A DNA stretch of 49,280 nucleotides from Paraburkholderia madseniana (GTDB lineage Bacteria > Pseudomonadota > Gammaproteobacteria > Burkholderiales > Burkholderiaceae): the NCBI RefSeq assembly GCF_009690905.1, contig NZ_VOSW01000069.1, positions 1 through 49,280 of the forward strand, in the 5' to 3' direction. The position numbers and the translations under genes are program-made. Below the pieces are notes generated by a model. That model saw only the letters and a program-made list of their open reading frames with translations, was not told the DNA's origin and searched no databases. Positions 41,108 through 48,949 of the stretch are shown here, piece after piece (within the stretch, counting starts at the first letter, position 1; the number at the start of each line of letters is the position of its first letter).

Positions 41108-41151
41108 TGGGGTGCAGGTGGGAGGAGGTTCAAATCCTCTCGCCCCAACCA
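41108..41151 (+). other. tRNA-like acceptor/T-arm minihelix with encoded CCA, no cloverleaf
   Basis: A full T-arm is seen: GGAGG-TTCAAAT-CCTCT. It is followed by CGCCCCA, the discriminator A and CCA. The matching 5' acceptor strand TGGGGTG is at 41108-41114, only 9 bases before the T-arm, and pairs with CGCCCCA with one G/T wobble. The D and anticodon arms are absent, so this is either a rearranged tRNA 3' end (attachment-site remnant) or a mini tRNA-like element. A strong terminator follows at 41160. Confidence 0.5.
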
Positions 41152-41159
41152 AAGAAATC

Positions 41160-41194
41160 AAGGCCTTATGGATGCATGTCCATAAGGCCTTTTT
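41160..41194 (+). terminator. Strong intrinsic terminator after the tRNA-like element
   Basis: Perfect 13-base arms AAGGCCTTATGGA (41160-41172) and its complement (41179-41191) with a 6-base loop, followed by T-rich sequence. It lies 9 bases after the CCA, the normal place for a tRNA terminator. Confidence 0.85.
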
Positions 41195-41272
41195 CGTGTG
41201 CGCCCAGCATGGGCGCATTGCCGGAAGCCAGATCGTCGGGCTGTGCGGTGCGAGCAACTGGCGGTACGACGC

Positions 41273-41404
41273 TTACTGCCGCCCGCCCGTGGTCGAGCCG
41301 AGCGTCGTCGTACTGCTCTGATAACCGATGCCGGTGCCGACGATACCGTGCAGCGTGACGCTGCTTTGCGCCATCTCCGGTAACGCGGCGAGCGTCAACG
41401 ACAC
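41273..41404 (-). pseudogene. Remnant of a Gram-negative porin gene (N-terminal end)
   Basis: The minus strand from a GTG at 41404 reads a signal-peptide-like LTLAALPEMAQSSVTLHGIV, then GTGIGYQSSTTTLGSTTGGR and a stop at 41273. AQSSVTLYG is the classic mature start of Burkholderia-type porins, and the following strand and loop fit. Only about 43 codons remain of the ~350 expected, and the signal peptide has lost its basic start. Past the stop the sequence has no porin similarity in any frame I can read. Confidence 0.6.
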
Positions 41405-41685
41405 GGTCCGACTTGTGCCAGGCACTGCTCGAAGGGGTCTCAATGAGCGCCTCGCTTCGGTTGGCAAGAAAGCTCCCGCACGAACCAGCCGATCCACGCC
41501 TTCGCGACGTCGGCGCCAAACGGCATTTGAGTCACCAAAACTGTTTTCTTGAGCGCTGCCGTATGGGTGACCTATCGGTGGTGTTTCACCGGAGAGGCCA
41601 TCCTCCCTCCAGAATTCTTCGCTGGCACTCCGCATCAAGCTGAGTTTGGGCCGAAACCGGCTAAACCTCGCAAGAAGAACGTCTG
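41405..41685. other. Debris between porin remnant and levanase
   Basis: No full gene. A 28-codon minus-strand frame at 41440-41526 (MPFGADVAKAWIGWFVRELS...) resembles the C-terminal end of a LysR-type regulator but is too short to prove. Considered part of a decayed segment. Confidence 0.35.
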
Positions 41686-43329
41686 CTAGCGCGCATGCAG
41701 GGTGCTGCGCGGATCGGGAAGGTCGGTAATGGATATATCGCTGAATGTCGCCGTGCCGTTGTCGGCGAAAAGGGACAGGCGATCGTCGTCGAGTGCAGGG
41801 AAGATCAGATCCGTCACGACGATTTCGCCGCCACCCGCAAACACTTCCACCGAGTTCCTGTCGGCCACAATAGTGAGGCGCAACTTCCCGTTCTCCAGTG
41901 GCAGATTGACGATGTGCTGTTTGCTGAACGCATCCGAGAAACCGGTTTCGCCGGAGCTCGAACGGTCGAGCGTCAGCGTCTGGGTACTGGTGTCGTAGAA
42001 GATGCGGGTGCCAGCAGCGCCATTCGCCGAACCTCGCACGATGAGGCCGGCACGCTGTGCGGAACGCGGCGTGATTGTCAGGTCGATGTTTTGCACGGTG
42101 CCTCGCGTGGACGGCGCGAGTTCCTGTGTGCTGGACGAAACCGTGCGCTCCTTTATGCGCGTCGTGGAACCTTCGCGTACGAGGGACGCGTATTGCTCCA
42201 CCGGCTCGAACGTCAGTCGCGGCATGCCGTCGACCGTCGTCAGCGACAGCACGCGGGGAAGCGCCATCGCACCCTTCCACGGAGCGGTCGGTATGCGGGC
42301 CGCGTAGTCCCAGTTGCTCATCCAGCCGATTGTGATGGCTTTGCCGCCCGGCGCGCCGGCGAAGGTTCCCGCCGCGTAATAGTCCGCGCCGTGGTCGAGC
42401 CATTGATATCGTGAAGGATCGGAGCCGGCCGGCGGCACGTGCTCCGGCGTGAACGTCCTGCCGTCGAAACTGCCGACGAAATACATCGCGCCGGACCCAC
42501 CGGCAATCGACCATGGGTTGACGTTGACGATCATGACCCACTTCTGATTGTGACTGTCTCCATCGAGAGGAAGCGGGAAGAGATCGGGCATCTCCCACAA
42601 TGACCCTTGATGAGGAATGTCCGGAAGCGTGAAGTCGCTCAGGAACGTCCAGTTAATGAGGTTGTCCGACCGGTACATTTTGACCACTTGCGCGTCGGCG
42701 ACGACGGTAGTCATCAACCAGTACCCACCCGGCTCGTACCACGAAACCTTAGGATCGCGAAAGTTATTCGATTCCGGGTTGAGCGTCAGCACCGGATTGC
42801 GAGAGTACTGCTGCCATGTCTGGCCATCATCCAGACTGTACGCGAGCGACTGAGCCTGGGTGCCCCGCGGATGTCCAGATCCAGCCTTGTACGCGCTCGT
42901 ATAAAGCGCCACGAGTGGCGATGAATTCGCGGGTCCCAATCCGGCGGTGTTGTGCGTGTCGACGACGATTGAGCCGGAAAAAATCTCCTCGGTCTGATTC
43001 GCGCGCATCGCGACCGGTTGCTCGGTCCAGTGGAGGAGATCGCGGCTGGTGGCATGTCCCCACGACATGTCCCCCCAGACATTTGCATTCGGGTTGTACT
43101 GATAGAACAGGTGATAGACGCCCTTGTCGTAGACCAGGCCGTTGGGATCGTTCATCCAGTTGCGCTGGGGCGTGTAGTGAAGCGCGGAGCGCCATTGCGG
43201 CGTACCTGAATCGCCTGCGGCCGGCAATGGGTACGACGCAGCGTTCTCTGTAATTGAAACCGTCAGCGCGGCGCACAGCAGCGACGACAGAAGGCGCGAG
43301 TGGCGGAAGGGGCGTCGCGAGTCATGCAT
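41686..43329 (-). CDS. Secreted GH32 fructan hydrolase (levanase / exo-inulinase type)
   Basis: 547-aa precursor with a signal peptide (to about NAA at residue 31). GH32 five-blade propeller with nucleophile Asp61 in NWMNDPNG, RDP at 191-193 and the acid/base Glu246 in WEMPD; C-terminal beta-sandwich from about 385. The enzyme cuts beta-2,6 or beta-2,1 fructans (levan, inulin) and sucrose. Third in the fructan run, 41 bp after the GntR-like stub; AGGAG about 10 bp before the ATG. Export suggests extracellular or periplasmic use of the levan made by the levansucrase. Confidence 0.92.
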   Translation of the reverse strand: MHDSRRPFRHSRLLSSLLCAALTVSITENAASYPLPAAGDSGTPQWRSALHYTPQRNWMNDPNGLVYDKGVYHLFYQYNPNANVWGDMSWGHATSRDLLHWTEQPVAMRANQTEEIFSGSIVVDTHNTAGLGPANSSPLVALYTSAYKAGSGHPRGTQAQSLAYSLDDGQTWQQYSRNPVLTLNPESNNFRDPKVSWYEPGGYWLMTTVVADAQVVKMYRSDNLINWTFLSDFTLPDIPHQGSLWEMPDLFPLPLDGDSHNQKWVMIVNVNPWSIAGGSGAMYFVGSFDGRTFTPEHVPPAGSDPSRYQWLDHGADYYAAGTFAGAPGGKAITIGWMSNWDYAARIPTAPWKGAMALPRVLSLTTVDGMPRLTFEPVEQYASLVREGSTTRIKERTVSSSTQELAPSTRGTVQNIDLTITPRSAQRAGLIVRGSANGAAGTRIFYDTSTQTLTLDRSSSGETGFSDAFSKQHIVNLPLENGKLRLTIVADRNSVEVFAGGGEIVVTDLIFPALDDDRLSLFADNGTATFSDISITDLPDPRSTLHAR

Positions 43330-43370
43330 GAGTTGTTTTCTCCTTGCAGCGAGCTGAAAGCATCATCTGC

Positions 43371-43622
43371 TCAGGCCGGTTGCCCGAGAATGACCGTGCC
43401 GCTGCGTTTGCTGCCGGCCGTCAAGCCGCGGCGCGCCGTTTCGCGCATCGCGCGGTTCACCGTGTTCACATGAAGGCCGAGGAAATCGGCGAGCAGGCGT
43501 TGCGAGGGTAGTCTGTTGCCCGCCTTGATGTGTCCAGCACGGATCGCCGTTTCGATTTCGTCGGCCACGGCTAGATAGGCCGGCCCGCGGTGGGCAGACA
43601 GGTTGGGAATCCAGCGGTTCAT
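43371..43622 (-). CDS. Stand-alone GntR-family winged-HTH protein, 83 aa
   Basis: Contains only a GntR DNA-binding domain (GPAYLAVADEIETAIRAGHIKAGNRLPSQRLLADFLGLHVNTVNRAMRETARRG). Its beginning (MNRWIPNLSAHRGPAYLAVAD) looks like MocR/PdxR regulators, which continue with an aminotransferase domain of ~350 aa; that part is missing. Either a truncated remnant or a small DNA-binding protein that lacks effector control. Its intact frame and place between the two fructan enzymes argue for some use. Expression probably from the levansucrase promoter. Confidence 0.75.
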   Translation of the reverse strand: MNRWIPNLSAHRGPAYLAVADEIETAIRAGHIKAGNRLPSQRLLADFLGLHVNTVNRAMRETARRGLTAGSKRSGTVILGQPA

Positions 43623-43769
43623 CGTTGCATCGTTTATTCGGTGGATGCGGTTGCGACTGGGCGAGGGCAGACCACTTCTGCCTGCTCTCGCCGTGTCAGC
43701 GCCGCTTATCCGCCGGAATTACCGCAGCCGGCTGCGGCGCCGAAGCGCAAACCGCCGGAGGCGCCGTGA

Positions 43770-45350
43770 TCACCGGCCCTGGCCGTTGCCTGGCGCGGCC
43801 GTGGTCGCTGGGATATCGCCGTAGCCGCCGAGCCCACCGTTGCCATAGGTGCGATCCACGGTCGTGGACGCGCCGTCGATCCGGATCTTCACCGTCGGCG
43901 CCAGGGTGCCGCCGCGTCGCGAACCGATGGCGTCGATGAACGACTCGACGAGGCCACCCGGCATGACGTAGTGCGAATAAGACTGGAACGCGCGCGGATT
44001 CTGGTTCGGATCTTCCGCGTAAGGCGCGCCGACTGGCGCGTCGAAGTCGGTCGGGTTGCCGAGCGCGAGACCGCTGCCGCCATTCAAGGGCAGGAAGTCG
44101 CTGCGTATGCCGTTGCCCACAAAGCCGTACACGCCGTCCGGCCCGTCTACACCAGCGGCCATCGTCGCGCGGTGGCTGATTGTGAAGAGGTAGTACTTGC
44201 CGTCCTTCATGTAGATCTGCGGGCGTTCCGTCTGATCGTCCACGCAGTTCGCGGACAACAGCGGCGGCAGGAATTTCCACTGGGTGAGCTGTGGGTTGGT
44301 CGCGATGGCAAGGCCGACGTTCGCCTTCTGGTACACCGCGCCCGAGTTCATCACCGTATTGAGGTCCTCCTTGTACGGATCATTGGCTGCATAGCCGAGG
44401 TCCGCGTCGGTACACGTCCGGGCGCCGCGGGGGCCGCCCGTGTTGCCTTCGAACACCATGTAGGTCTTGCCCGGATGCGCGGGATCGGTGAAGACGAACG
44501 GATCGCGGAACGAGTAGTAGTCGTTCTGCTGACCCGTCTGATACATCGCCCCATCGGGCTGAAGCAGGGCCTCGTGGTCGTCGAAGCCCGTGAACCAGAC
44601 GTGCGTGTCGTCTGCGTGAATGTGTCCGTCCGCGCGCGAAATGATCGCGATTGGCGGCGTGATGTCCGAGCCGCCTGGCGCCGAGCGGTTGAACGACAGC
44701 GCCGTGTAGTAGAGGCTCACATTGTCGCCGTGGATCAGGCGCGCGGAGCCGGACCATTCCGCGTTGTTGGTCATCGGTGCGTTGCCGAATACCTTGGCGC
44801 TCGCACCGTCCGGGAACAGGTGGCCGCCCCATGTCCAGCCGCCGTTGGCCGGACGCTGGGACGCCGGAATGCCCGCGCGGCGATAGAAGAAGCCGATGCG
44901 TGCATGCACGTGGCGATCGTCGAACGTGTAGCCTGCGTGCGGATCCGCTGTCAGCGAGAAGATGATTTCCCAGCCCTTGAAGCTCAACTGGTTCGCACTC
45001 AGATCGGCCAGCGGCCACGTGTCCCATACCCACACGTTGGAATTGATGAGTGGAAAGTCCTGCGGAATGTCCGGCATGGTCAGCGACGCAGGCAGCGAGT
45101 TCTTGTCCACCGCGCTTGCCGTATGCGACTGCGCCTTGATCTGACGGATGTCAGCGCGGGTCCAGCGCATGGTGAAATTGCTTTCCGGGTCATAGGCCTG
45201 CTGCGTGTGCGGCGTCGGCGCAGGAAAACCCGGCACCGACGACTGAGCCAGCGCGGGTGCCGCCGCGGTGACGAGCAGGGAGCCGCAAACCACGGTGGAA
45301 CGCAGGCGGGCACGAGTCGACAGGGATTGGGAGGATCGGAGTCTGTTCAT
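43770..45350 (-). CDS. Levansucrase, GH68
   Basis: Secreted fructosyltransferase, 526-aa precursor with a signal peptide (cut near ALA-QS, residue 36). Catalytic residues are Asp110 in VWVWDTW (nucleophile), Asp283 in FRDP (transition-state stabiliser) and Glu375 in DDQTERP (acid/base). The spacing (173 and 92 residues) is close to that of Gluconacetobacter LsdA, and the two Cys313 and Cys369, 56 apart as in LsdA, can form its disulfide. It makes levan and kestoses from sucrose. First gene of the leftward fructan run. The palindrome at 45457-45470 and the operators at 45703-45756 lie upstream. Confidence 0.95.
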   Translation of the reverse strand: MNRLRSSQSLSTRARLRSTVVCGSLLVTAAAPALAQSSVPGFPAPTPHTQQAYDPESNFTMRWTRADIRQIKAQSHTASAVDKNSLPASLTMPDIPQDFPLINSNVWVWDTWPLADLSANQLSFKGWEIIFSLTADPHAGYTFDDRHVHARIGFFYRRAGIPASQRPANGGWTWGGHLFPDGASAKVFGNAPMTNNAEWSGSARLIHGDNVSLYYTALSFNRSAPGGSDITPPIAIISRADGHIHADDTHVWFTGFDDHEALLQPDGAMYQTGQQNDYYSFRDPFVFTDPAHPGKTYMVFEGNTGGPRGARTCTDADLGYAANDPYKEDLNTVMNSGAVYQKANVGLAIATNPQLTQWKFLPPLLSANCVDDQTERPQIYMKDGKYYLFTISHRATMAAGVDGPDGVYGFVGNGIRSDFLPLNGGSGLALGNPTDFDAPVGAPYAEDPNQNPRAFQSYSHYVMPGGLVESFIDAIGSRRGGTLAPTVKIRIDGASTTVDRTYGNGGLGGYGDIPATTAAPGNGQGR

Positions 45351-45456
45351 CGGGTGTCACATCCTAAGGTAAGTGCGCAACGAAGGCTGCCCGAAACCGC
45401 CGGAACAGCGGAAAAGCTGCCATTTGACTTATTAGCTATCCGAAATATCTGATTCA

Positions 45457-45470
45457 GTATCTCGAGATAC
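45457..45470. promoter_or_regulatory. Perfect palindrome GTATCTCGAGATAC
   Basis: 14-base perfect dyad 107 bp upstream of the levansucrase ATG, in a locally A/T-rich stretch that is the likely promoter. Unlike the CAAACCGGTTTG sites further right, so a different protein would bind it. Confidence 0.5.
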
Positions 45471-45702
45471 CGGGTACTGGAGACAACAGAAAGCTCACTG
45501 CGGCGAAACAATGAAATGAACTACGCTTGTCGGCTCCGCCCGCCCTTGCTTTCAGGTGGATGAAGCTGGAGCGTTCCGGCAGCCGAATGCAGCAATTGTT
45601 CGCCGCAACAGGGCCGCCGGACTGTTTTTTAGCGGGCCAAAGATGGTCTCTCGCGCGCCCGTGTCAGGATGAACGGCTCCAATTTCTCGAAGCCAGTATC
45701 TT

Positions 45703-45756
45703 TCCAAACCGGTTTGGATCTTAGTTCAAACCGGTTTGGATTGTCAAACGCGTTTG
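45703..45756. promoter_or_regulatory. Three LacI-type operator palindromes
   Basis: TCCAAACCGGTTTGGA at 45703-45718, TTCAAACCGGTTTGGA at 45725-45740 and CAAACGCGTTTG at 45745-45756. Centres are 22 and 18 bp apart. The dyads with a central CG fit LacI/GalR-family regulators. They lie 96-149 bp before the LacI-type gene and 350-400 bp before the levansucrase start, so control of both directions is possible. Confidence 0.8.
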
Positions 45757-45851
45757 TGGGCTTGAGGTAACATGGCGACTGGCCGGGGGCCGGGAAATCC
45801 AGCTCTGCAAGGGCGGTCACGTGCAAAACAGGAAATTCCAAGGGTGGAACT

Positions 45852-46862
45852 TTGAAGGTGAGTCTGAAAACGCTGTCCGATTCGCTCGGACTTTCCCGCA
45901 CGACCGTTAGCCGTGCGCTAAACGGATACGACGACGTCAATGAAGCAACGCGCCAGCGGGTCATCGAGGCGGCGCACGCGCTGGGCTATCACGCGGATCC
46001 GACCGCTCGCCGGCTCGCGACAGGCCGCGCCGAGGCAGTGGGCATGATCTACCCGTTTGGGACGGACGATCTTGGCGATCCGCGCCTCGGGGAAGTGGTG
46101 GCCGGCATGACGGAGCGCCTCGGAGAGAGCGACCTGGACCTGATCATCGTCTCTGCCCGGCCGAATGCGGAACTCGAAACGTACCGCCGCCTGGTCGAAA
46201 ACAAGCTGGTGGATGGTCTGATCGTGGCGCGGACTCAGATCGACGATGCACGCATCCAGTTCCTACAGGCACGCCAGTTTCCGTTCATCGCCTATGGACG
46301 GACGAACAGCCCTGTGCCTTATGGGTGGTTCGACTTCGACAACGAAGCCGGAGCCCGGGCTGCGGCACAACGTCTGATTGCCTTCGGCCATAGAAGGATT
46401 GCCTTGATCAGTGCGCCGCTTACGATGAGCTTTGCGGCACAACGGCGCGCCGGATTTCTGAGCGCGCTAGGCGAGGCGGAGATTCAGTCGGAGGCTTCGC
46501 TGATGATCGAGGGCGCGTTTGACCGGGTGCACGCTTACGAAGCGACGCGTGCACTGCTTGAACTTGCCGAACCACCAACCGCGTTGCTGGTGGACAACAA
46601 CATTGCCGGCGTTGGCGCGTTTCGCGCGATCAGAGACAGCGGCAAGCAGCTCGGCACGGACATCTCGCTGATTGTCTATGACGGTGTGCCGTCCGACGTC
46701 GCGTCACCCCGCACGGTAACGTCCATCGTGCAGCCGACAGGGCACTCGTCCGGCAGAATCATTGCTGAACTGATTCTGGATGCGATAGCAGGCAAGGGGC
46801 ATGCGCACCGGTTGGCACAGCCGCATATCGAGCCTGGCGACACCGATGGGCCGCTTACTTGA
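45852..46862 (+). CDS. LacI-family transcriptional regulator of the fructan locus
   Basis: Repressor of 336 aa. N-terminal LacI HTH (SLKTLSDSLGLSRTTVSRALNGYDDVNEATRQRVIEAAHALGYHADPTARRLATGR) followed by a periplasmic-binding-protein-like effector domain. The start is TTG at 45852 or GTG at 45858. GGTGG before the TTG is a weak ribosome site, so translation may be low. Divergent from levansucrase, with three operators in between, so it likely represses the fructan genes and itself; the effector is probably sucrose, fructose or a derivative. Confidence 0.9.
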   Translation: MKVSLKTLSDSLGLSRTTVSRALNGYDDVNEATRQRVIEAAHALGYHADPTARRLATGRAEAVGMIYPFGTDDLGDPRLGEVVAGMTERLGESDLDLIIVSARPNAELETYRRLVENKLVDGLIVARTQIDDARIQFLQARQFPFIAYGRTNSPVPYGWFDFDNEAGARAAAQRLIAFGHRRIALISAPLTMSFAAQRRAGFLSALGEAEIQSEASLMIEGAFDRVHAYEATRALLELAEPPTALLVDNNIAGVGAFRAIRDSGKQLGTDISLIVYDGVPSDVASPRTVTSIVQPTGHSSGRIIAELILDAIAGKGHAHRLAQPHIEPGDTDGPLT

Positions 46863-47070
46863 CTACGTCCGCCGAATCCACAAAACACGGGGTTCACAAA
46901 AAGGCATACGACGAAAAGGAGCGCGCTCGCTATCGAGGGCGCTTCGTCGCTTGAAGTCAACGGCGCTGTTACGTTGACGGGGCGACGGCGTAAAAACTGC
47001 TGGGAACGTGTGTTGGTTGTGTCGCAATAAGGCCGGCAAGGCTAGAAAGCGGTGCCATGCTAGGGATTCC

Positions 47071-47370
47071 TTACATGACCGGTGAATTGAACTGCTCTGC
47101 GGCAGTTCGCGTGACGCCATCAGCTTTCATCTGCCCTTTCCTGATCATATGCATCGTTTCGATGCCCGACAGGATGATGCGGGCACAACTAAAATTCTTG
47201 AATCCCAGCATCGGTCGGGTACGGCGCTTGATCGCCCGGTGGTCCTGTTCGATGAGGTTATTCAGATACTTGTTCTGGCGGACCTTGATCGGCGTGTCGC
47301 GCTCGGCATTGAGGGCCTCCAGCGCAGCCAGATTGGCGCCGCTTTTGTCGATCGTTACCGTCTCGGGTTT
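47071..47370 (-). pseudogene. C-terminal remnant of an IS6-family transposase
   Basis: The minus strand reads 99 codons without interruption: KPETVTIDKSGANLAALEAL, then IKVRQNKYLNNLIEQDHRAIKRR, a motif of the IS6/IS26/IS240 catalytic domain, and a final MHMIRKGQMKADGVTRTAAEQF. The second Asp (TIDKSG) and the Glu (NLIEQDHR) of the DDE triad are kept; the first Asp and the HTH are missing. It is cut at 47370 exactly where the terminal inverted repeat of the next IS begins. Inactive. Confidence 0.85.
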
Positions 47371-47388
47371 TGTTGGTGTTCACAATTG
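47371..47388 (+). repeat. Left terminal inverted repeat of the IS
   Basis: TGTTGGTGTTCACAATTG, one mismatch (position 7) to the right end at 48932-48949. Confidence 0.8.
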
Positions 47389-47435
47389 CCGCTAGCCGTG
47401 TCGATGGGAGTGAACAAAAAGTGGGGGAAAGGCGC

Positions 47436-48854
47436 TCATTGTCGAGCGACCTCCGGCGATCTGAAGTGAGGGAAGCGCTTGGCGAAACACGTCTCCAGCC
47501 TCCCGTCGAGCAGTTCTATTCGGGTTTGCAGTAGGTAGTGAGCGCCCTTCAACGACCAACGCATTTGTTGACGTTTCGTGAGCCGTCGGTTTATCAAATG
47601 ATTCATGACCGATTCGGCCGATGCCGACGATACCCGACGGCCGTTCATACGTGCTTGTTGATAGTCGATAAGATCGCTCCGATTGTTCACAAGGAAAGTC
47701 AATAATCGAGCGGCTGCGCTACTCGCTGTGCCAGCGCCGAGACCATAGAACTGTGGCAAAGATCCGATCTCAAGATTCAGGGAGGCGATGAGGGTACGTA
47801 GGATCTCGATTGCCGCGTCGCCCCGGCCGCGCCACAGCTTGTCGCGCACGCGATTTATTAGTCGCTCGCATCGCCGCATCACCACCGGTCGCTGGTAGAG
47901 AGGAAATGTGTATGCGCAGAGCGCTGACCGCACAGCGTGAAGTTTCATGCCGATGTGAAACCAGTCAAGAATCCGCGGTGCGACGCAAGGCGCCACTGAA
48001 GTCACTAACGATCGCATACCCCGGGCACCATCTGTGACCACGTCGACCAAAGTAGAATGGACCCAGTCACACTGGTCGAGTGCAGCAGCGATAAGCACGC
48101 GTGTAAGGCTTGGACGCTGGAGAGCACGAGCGAATCGTCGAGCCGCTATCCCCTCACACTCAACACGGCCCGCGATAACTTCGATCCTGCGCACCTCTTC
48201 CAGCGGCACCGCCGTGACTACCGTGCCGTCAATTGCGAGACGCAGGTGCTTCGTTCCACCACGGTGTTGGGTTCCCGCGAACCACCCAACGTAGAACTGG
48301 TCGTTTTCAATTTGCTCACCGCAGTTGAGCGTCTCTTTGCGAACAGTGGCGTGAGACAGAGTTTGCAACCCGGTGAGATCGGCGATATTGCGTGCAGCAG
48401 ACCGGTAGGAAACGGCAGCACCTCGCTTCGCACACAGGTATGCAAGCTCCGGCGTACGTCGTCCCGGTAGCAAACTTTCTATCGGGCACTCGGAGAATCG
48501 AAGATCCGCTGAGTCATCGTTCTCGTCGAGCGGTTCAGGGGTGCACAAGCACGATATCACCCGGGGCACTCGAACTTTGACACTGCCCAACGCGGTCGCA
48601 AACACCCGAGGGCGCCAGTCTTTTATACGGCGGTATCGCCCGCAATGTCTGCAGCGGCGGCGTCGAGCATCGTAGGCGCGGATCTGGTCCTGAGCCACCA
48701 CTTGTTGAAGACTGGAAAGCAGGCTTCTTGCCTCAGACATCGACAATCCGAAGTCAGCCGGGGTCGCTCCTTCGAGCGGACGCTGAAACCTCGCCAACGG
48801 CACATTCTCGTCGGCACCGTCTCGCTGCAGGTAAATCGTCCAGTGCATATCCAT
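47436..48854 (-). CDS. Transposase, ISKra4-like
   Basis: 472 aa, intact. N-terminal zinc-ribbon-like CRHCGRYRRIKDW at about residue 68, then GRRTPELAYLCAKRGAAVSYRS, the acidic HLRLAIDGTVV, DGARGMRSLV and LDWFHIGMKL, and a C-terminal MNHLINRRLTKRQQMRWSLKGAHYLLQTR. This order matches ISKra4-family transposases as far as I remember them; ISL3-type is an alternative. GAGGTGA stands before the ATG at 48854. Since the frame is intact and the terminal repeats are present, the element may be active. Confidence 0.78.
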   Translation of the reverse strand: MDMHWTIYLQRDGADENVPLARFQRPLEGATPADFGLSMSEARSLLSSLQQVVAQDQIRAYDARRRRCRHCGRYRRIKDWRPRVFATALGSVKVRVPRVISCLCTPEPLDENDDSADLRFSECPIESLLPGRRTPELAYLCAKRGAAVSYRSAARNIADLTGLQTLSHATVRKETLNCGEQIENDQFYVGWFAGTQHRGGTKHLRLAIDGTVVTAVPLEEVRRIEVIAGRVECEGIAARRFARALQRPSLTRVLIAAALDQCDWVHSTLVDVVTDGARGMRSLVTSVAPCVAPRILDWFHIGMKLHAVRSALCAYTFPLYQRPVVMRRCERLINRVRDKLWRGRGDAAIEILRTLIASLNLEIGSLPQFYGLGAGTASSAAARLLTFLVNNRSDLIDYQQARMNGRRVSSASAESVMNHLINRRLTKRQQMRWSLKGAHYLLQTRIELLDGRLETCFAKRFPHFRSPEVARQ

Positions 48855-48931
48855 CCGTCACCTCGCTGAACGGGTGTCGAAGGTAGCTTAGGGCAAACCG
48901 CCGCGCTCCCCCAGTTTTTGTCCACTCCCAT

Positions 48932-48949
48932 CAATTGTGAACGCCAACA
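48932..48949 (-). repeat. Right terminal inverted repeat of the IS
   Basis: Complement of TGTTGGCGTTCACAATTG. It ends at 48949, and the neighbouring coding remnant starts immediately after. Confidence 0.8.

Larger units (their letters stand above)
40598..41272. other. Non-coding accessory boundary region with tRNA-end-like sequences
   Basis: No gene is seen over 675 bp after the SNF2 gene. GC is clearly lower in part (40720-41030), where A/T-rich runs occur. It holds two tRNA 3'-end-like sequences, one on each strand, plus two hairpins listed separately. This is the typical look of an integration site or island edge, but no integrase gene is in the window. Confidence 0.55.
47371..48949. mobile_element. 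ISKra4-like insertion sequence
   Basis: About 1.58 kb, bounded by inverted repeats TGTTGGTGTTCACAATTG at 47371-47388 and the complement of TGTTGGCGTTCACAATTG at 48932-48949 (17 of 18 match). A sub-terminal pair follows: 47404-47428 and 48907-48931 match at 23 of 25 bases. The left end has 15 extra bases (47389-47403) between the two blocks. Flanks do not match as a duplication. The left flank is an IS6 remnant, the right the end of an unrelated gene. Confidence 0.8.

Noticed and set aside
41034..41151. Full tRNA gene with an unusual long body
   Set aside because: No cloverleaf can be drawn: no 5' strand matching the acceptor upstream of 41108, and no anticodon stem.
41166..41519. 117-codon minus-strand ORF covering the porin remnant in another frame
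   Set aside because: Arg-rich shadow frame; the porin frame explains the sequence better.
47057..47395. 112-codon plus-strand ORF
   Set aside because: It is the antisense shadow of the IS6 transposase remnant.
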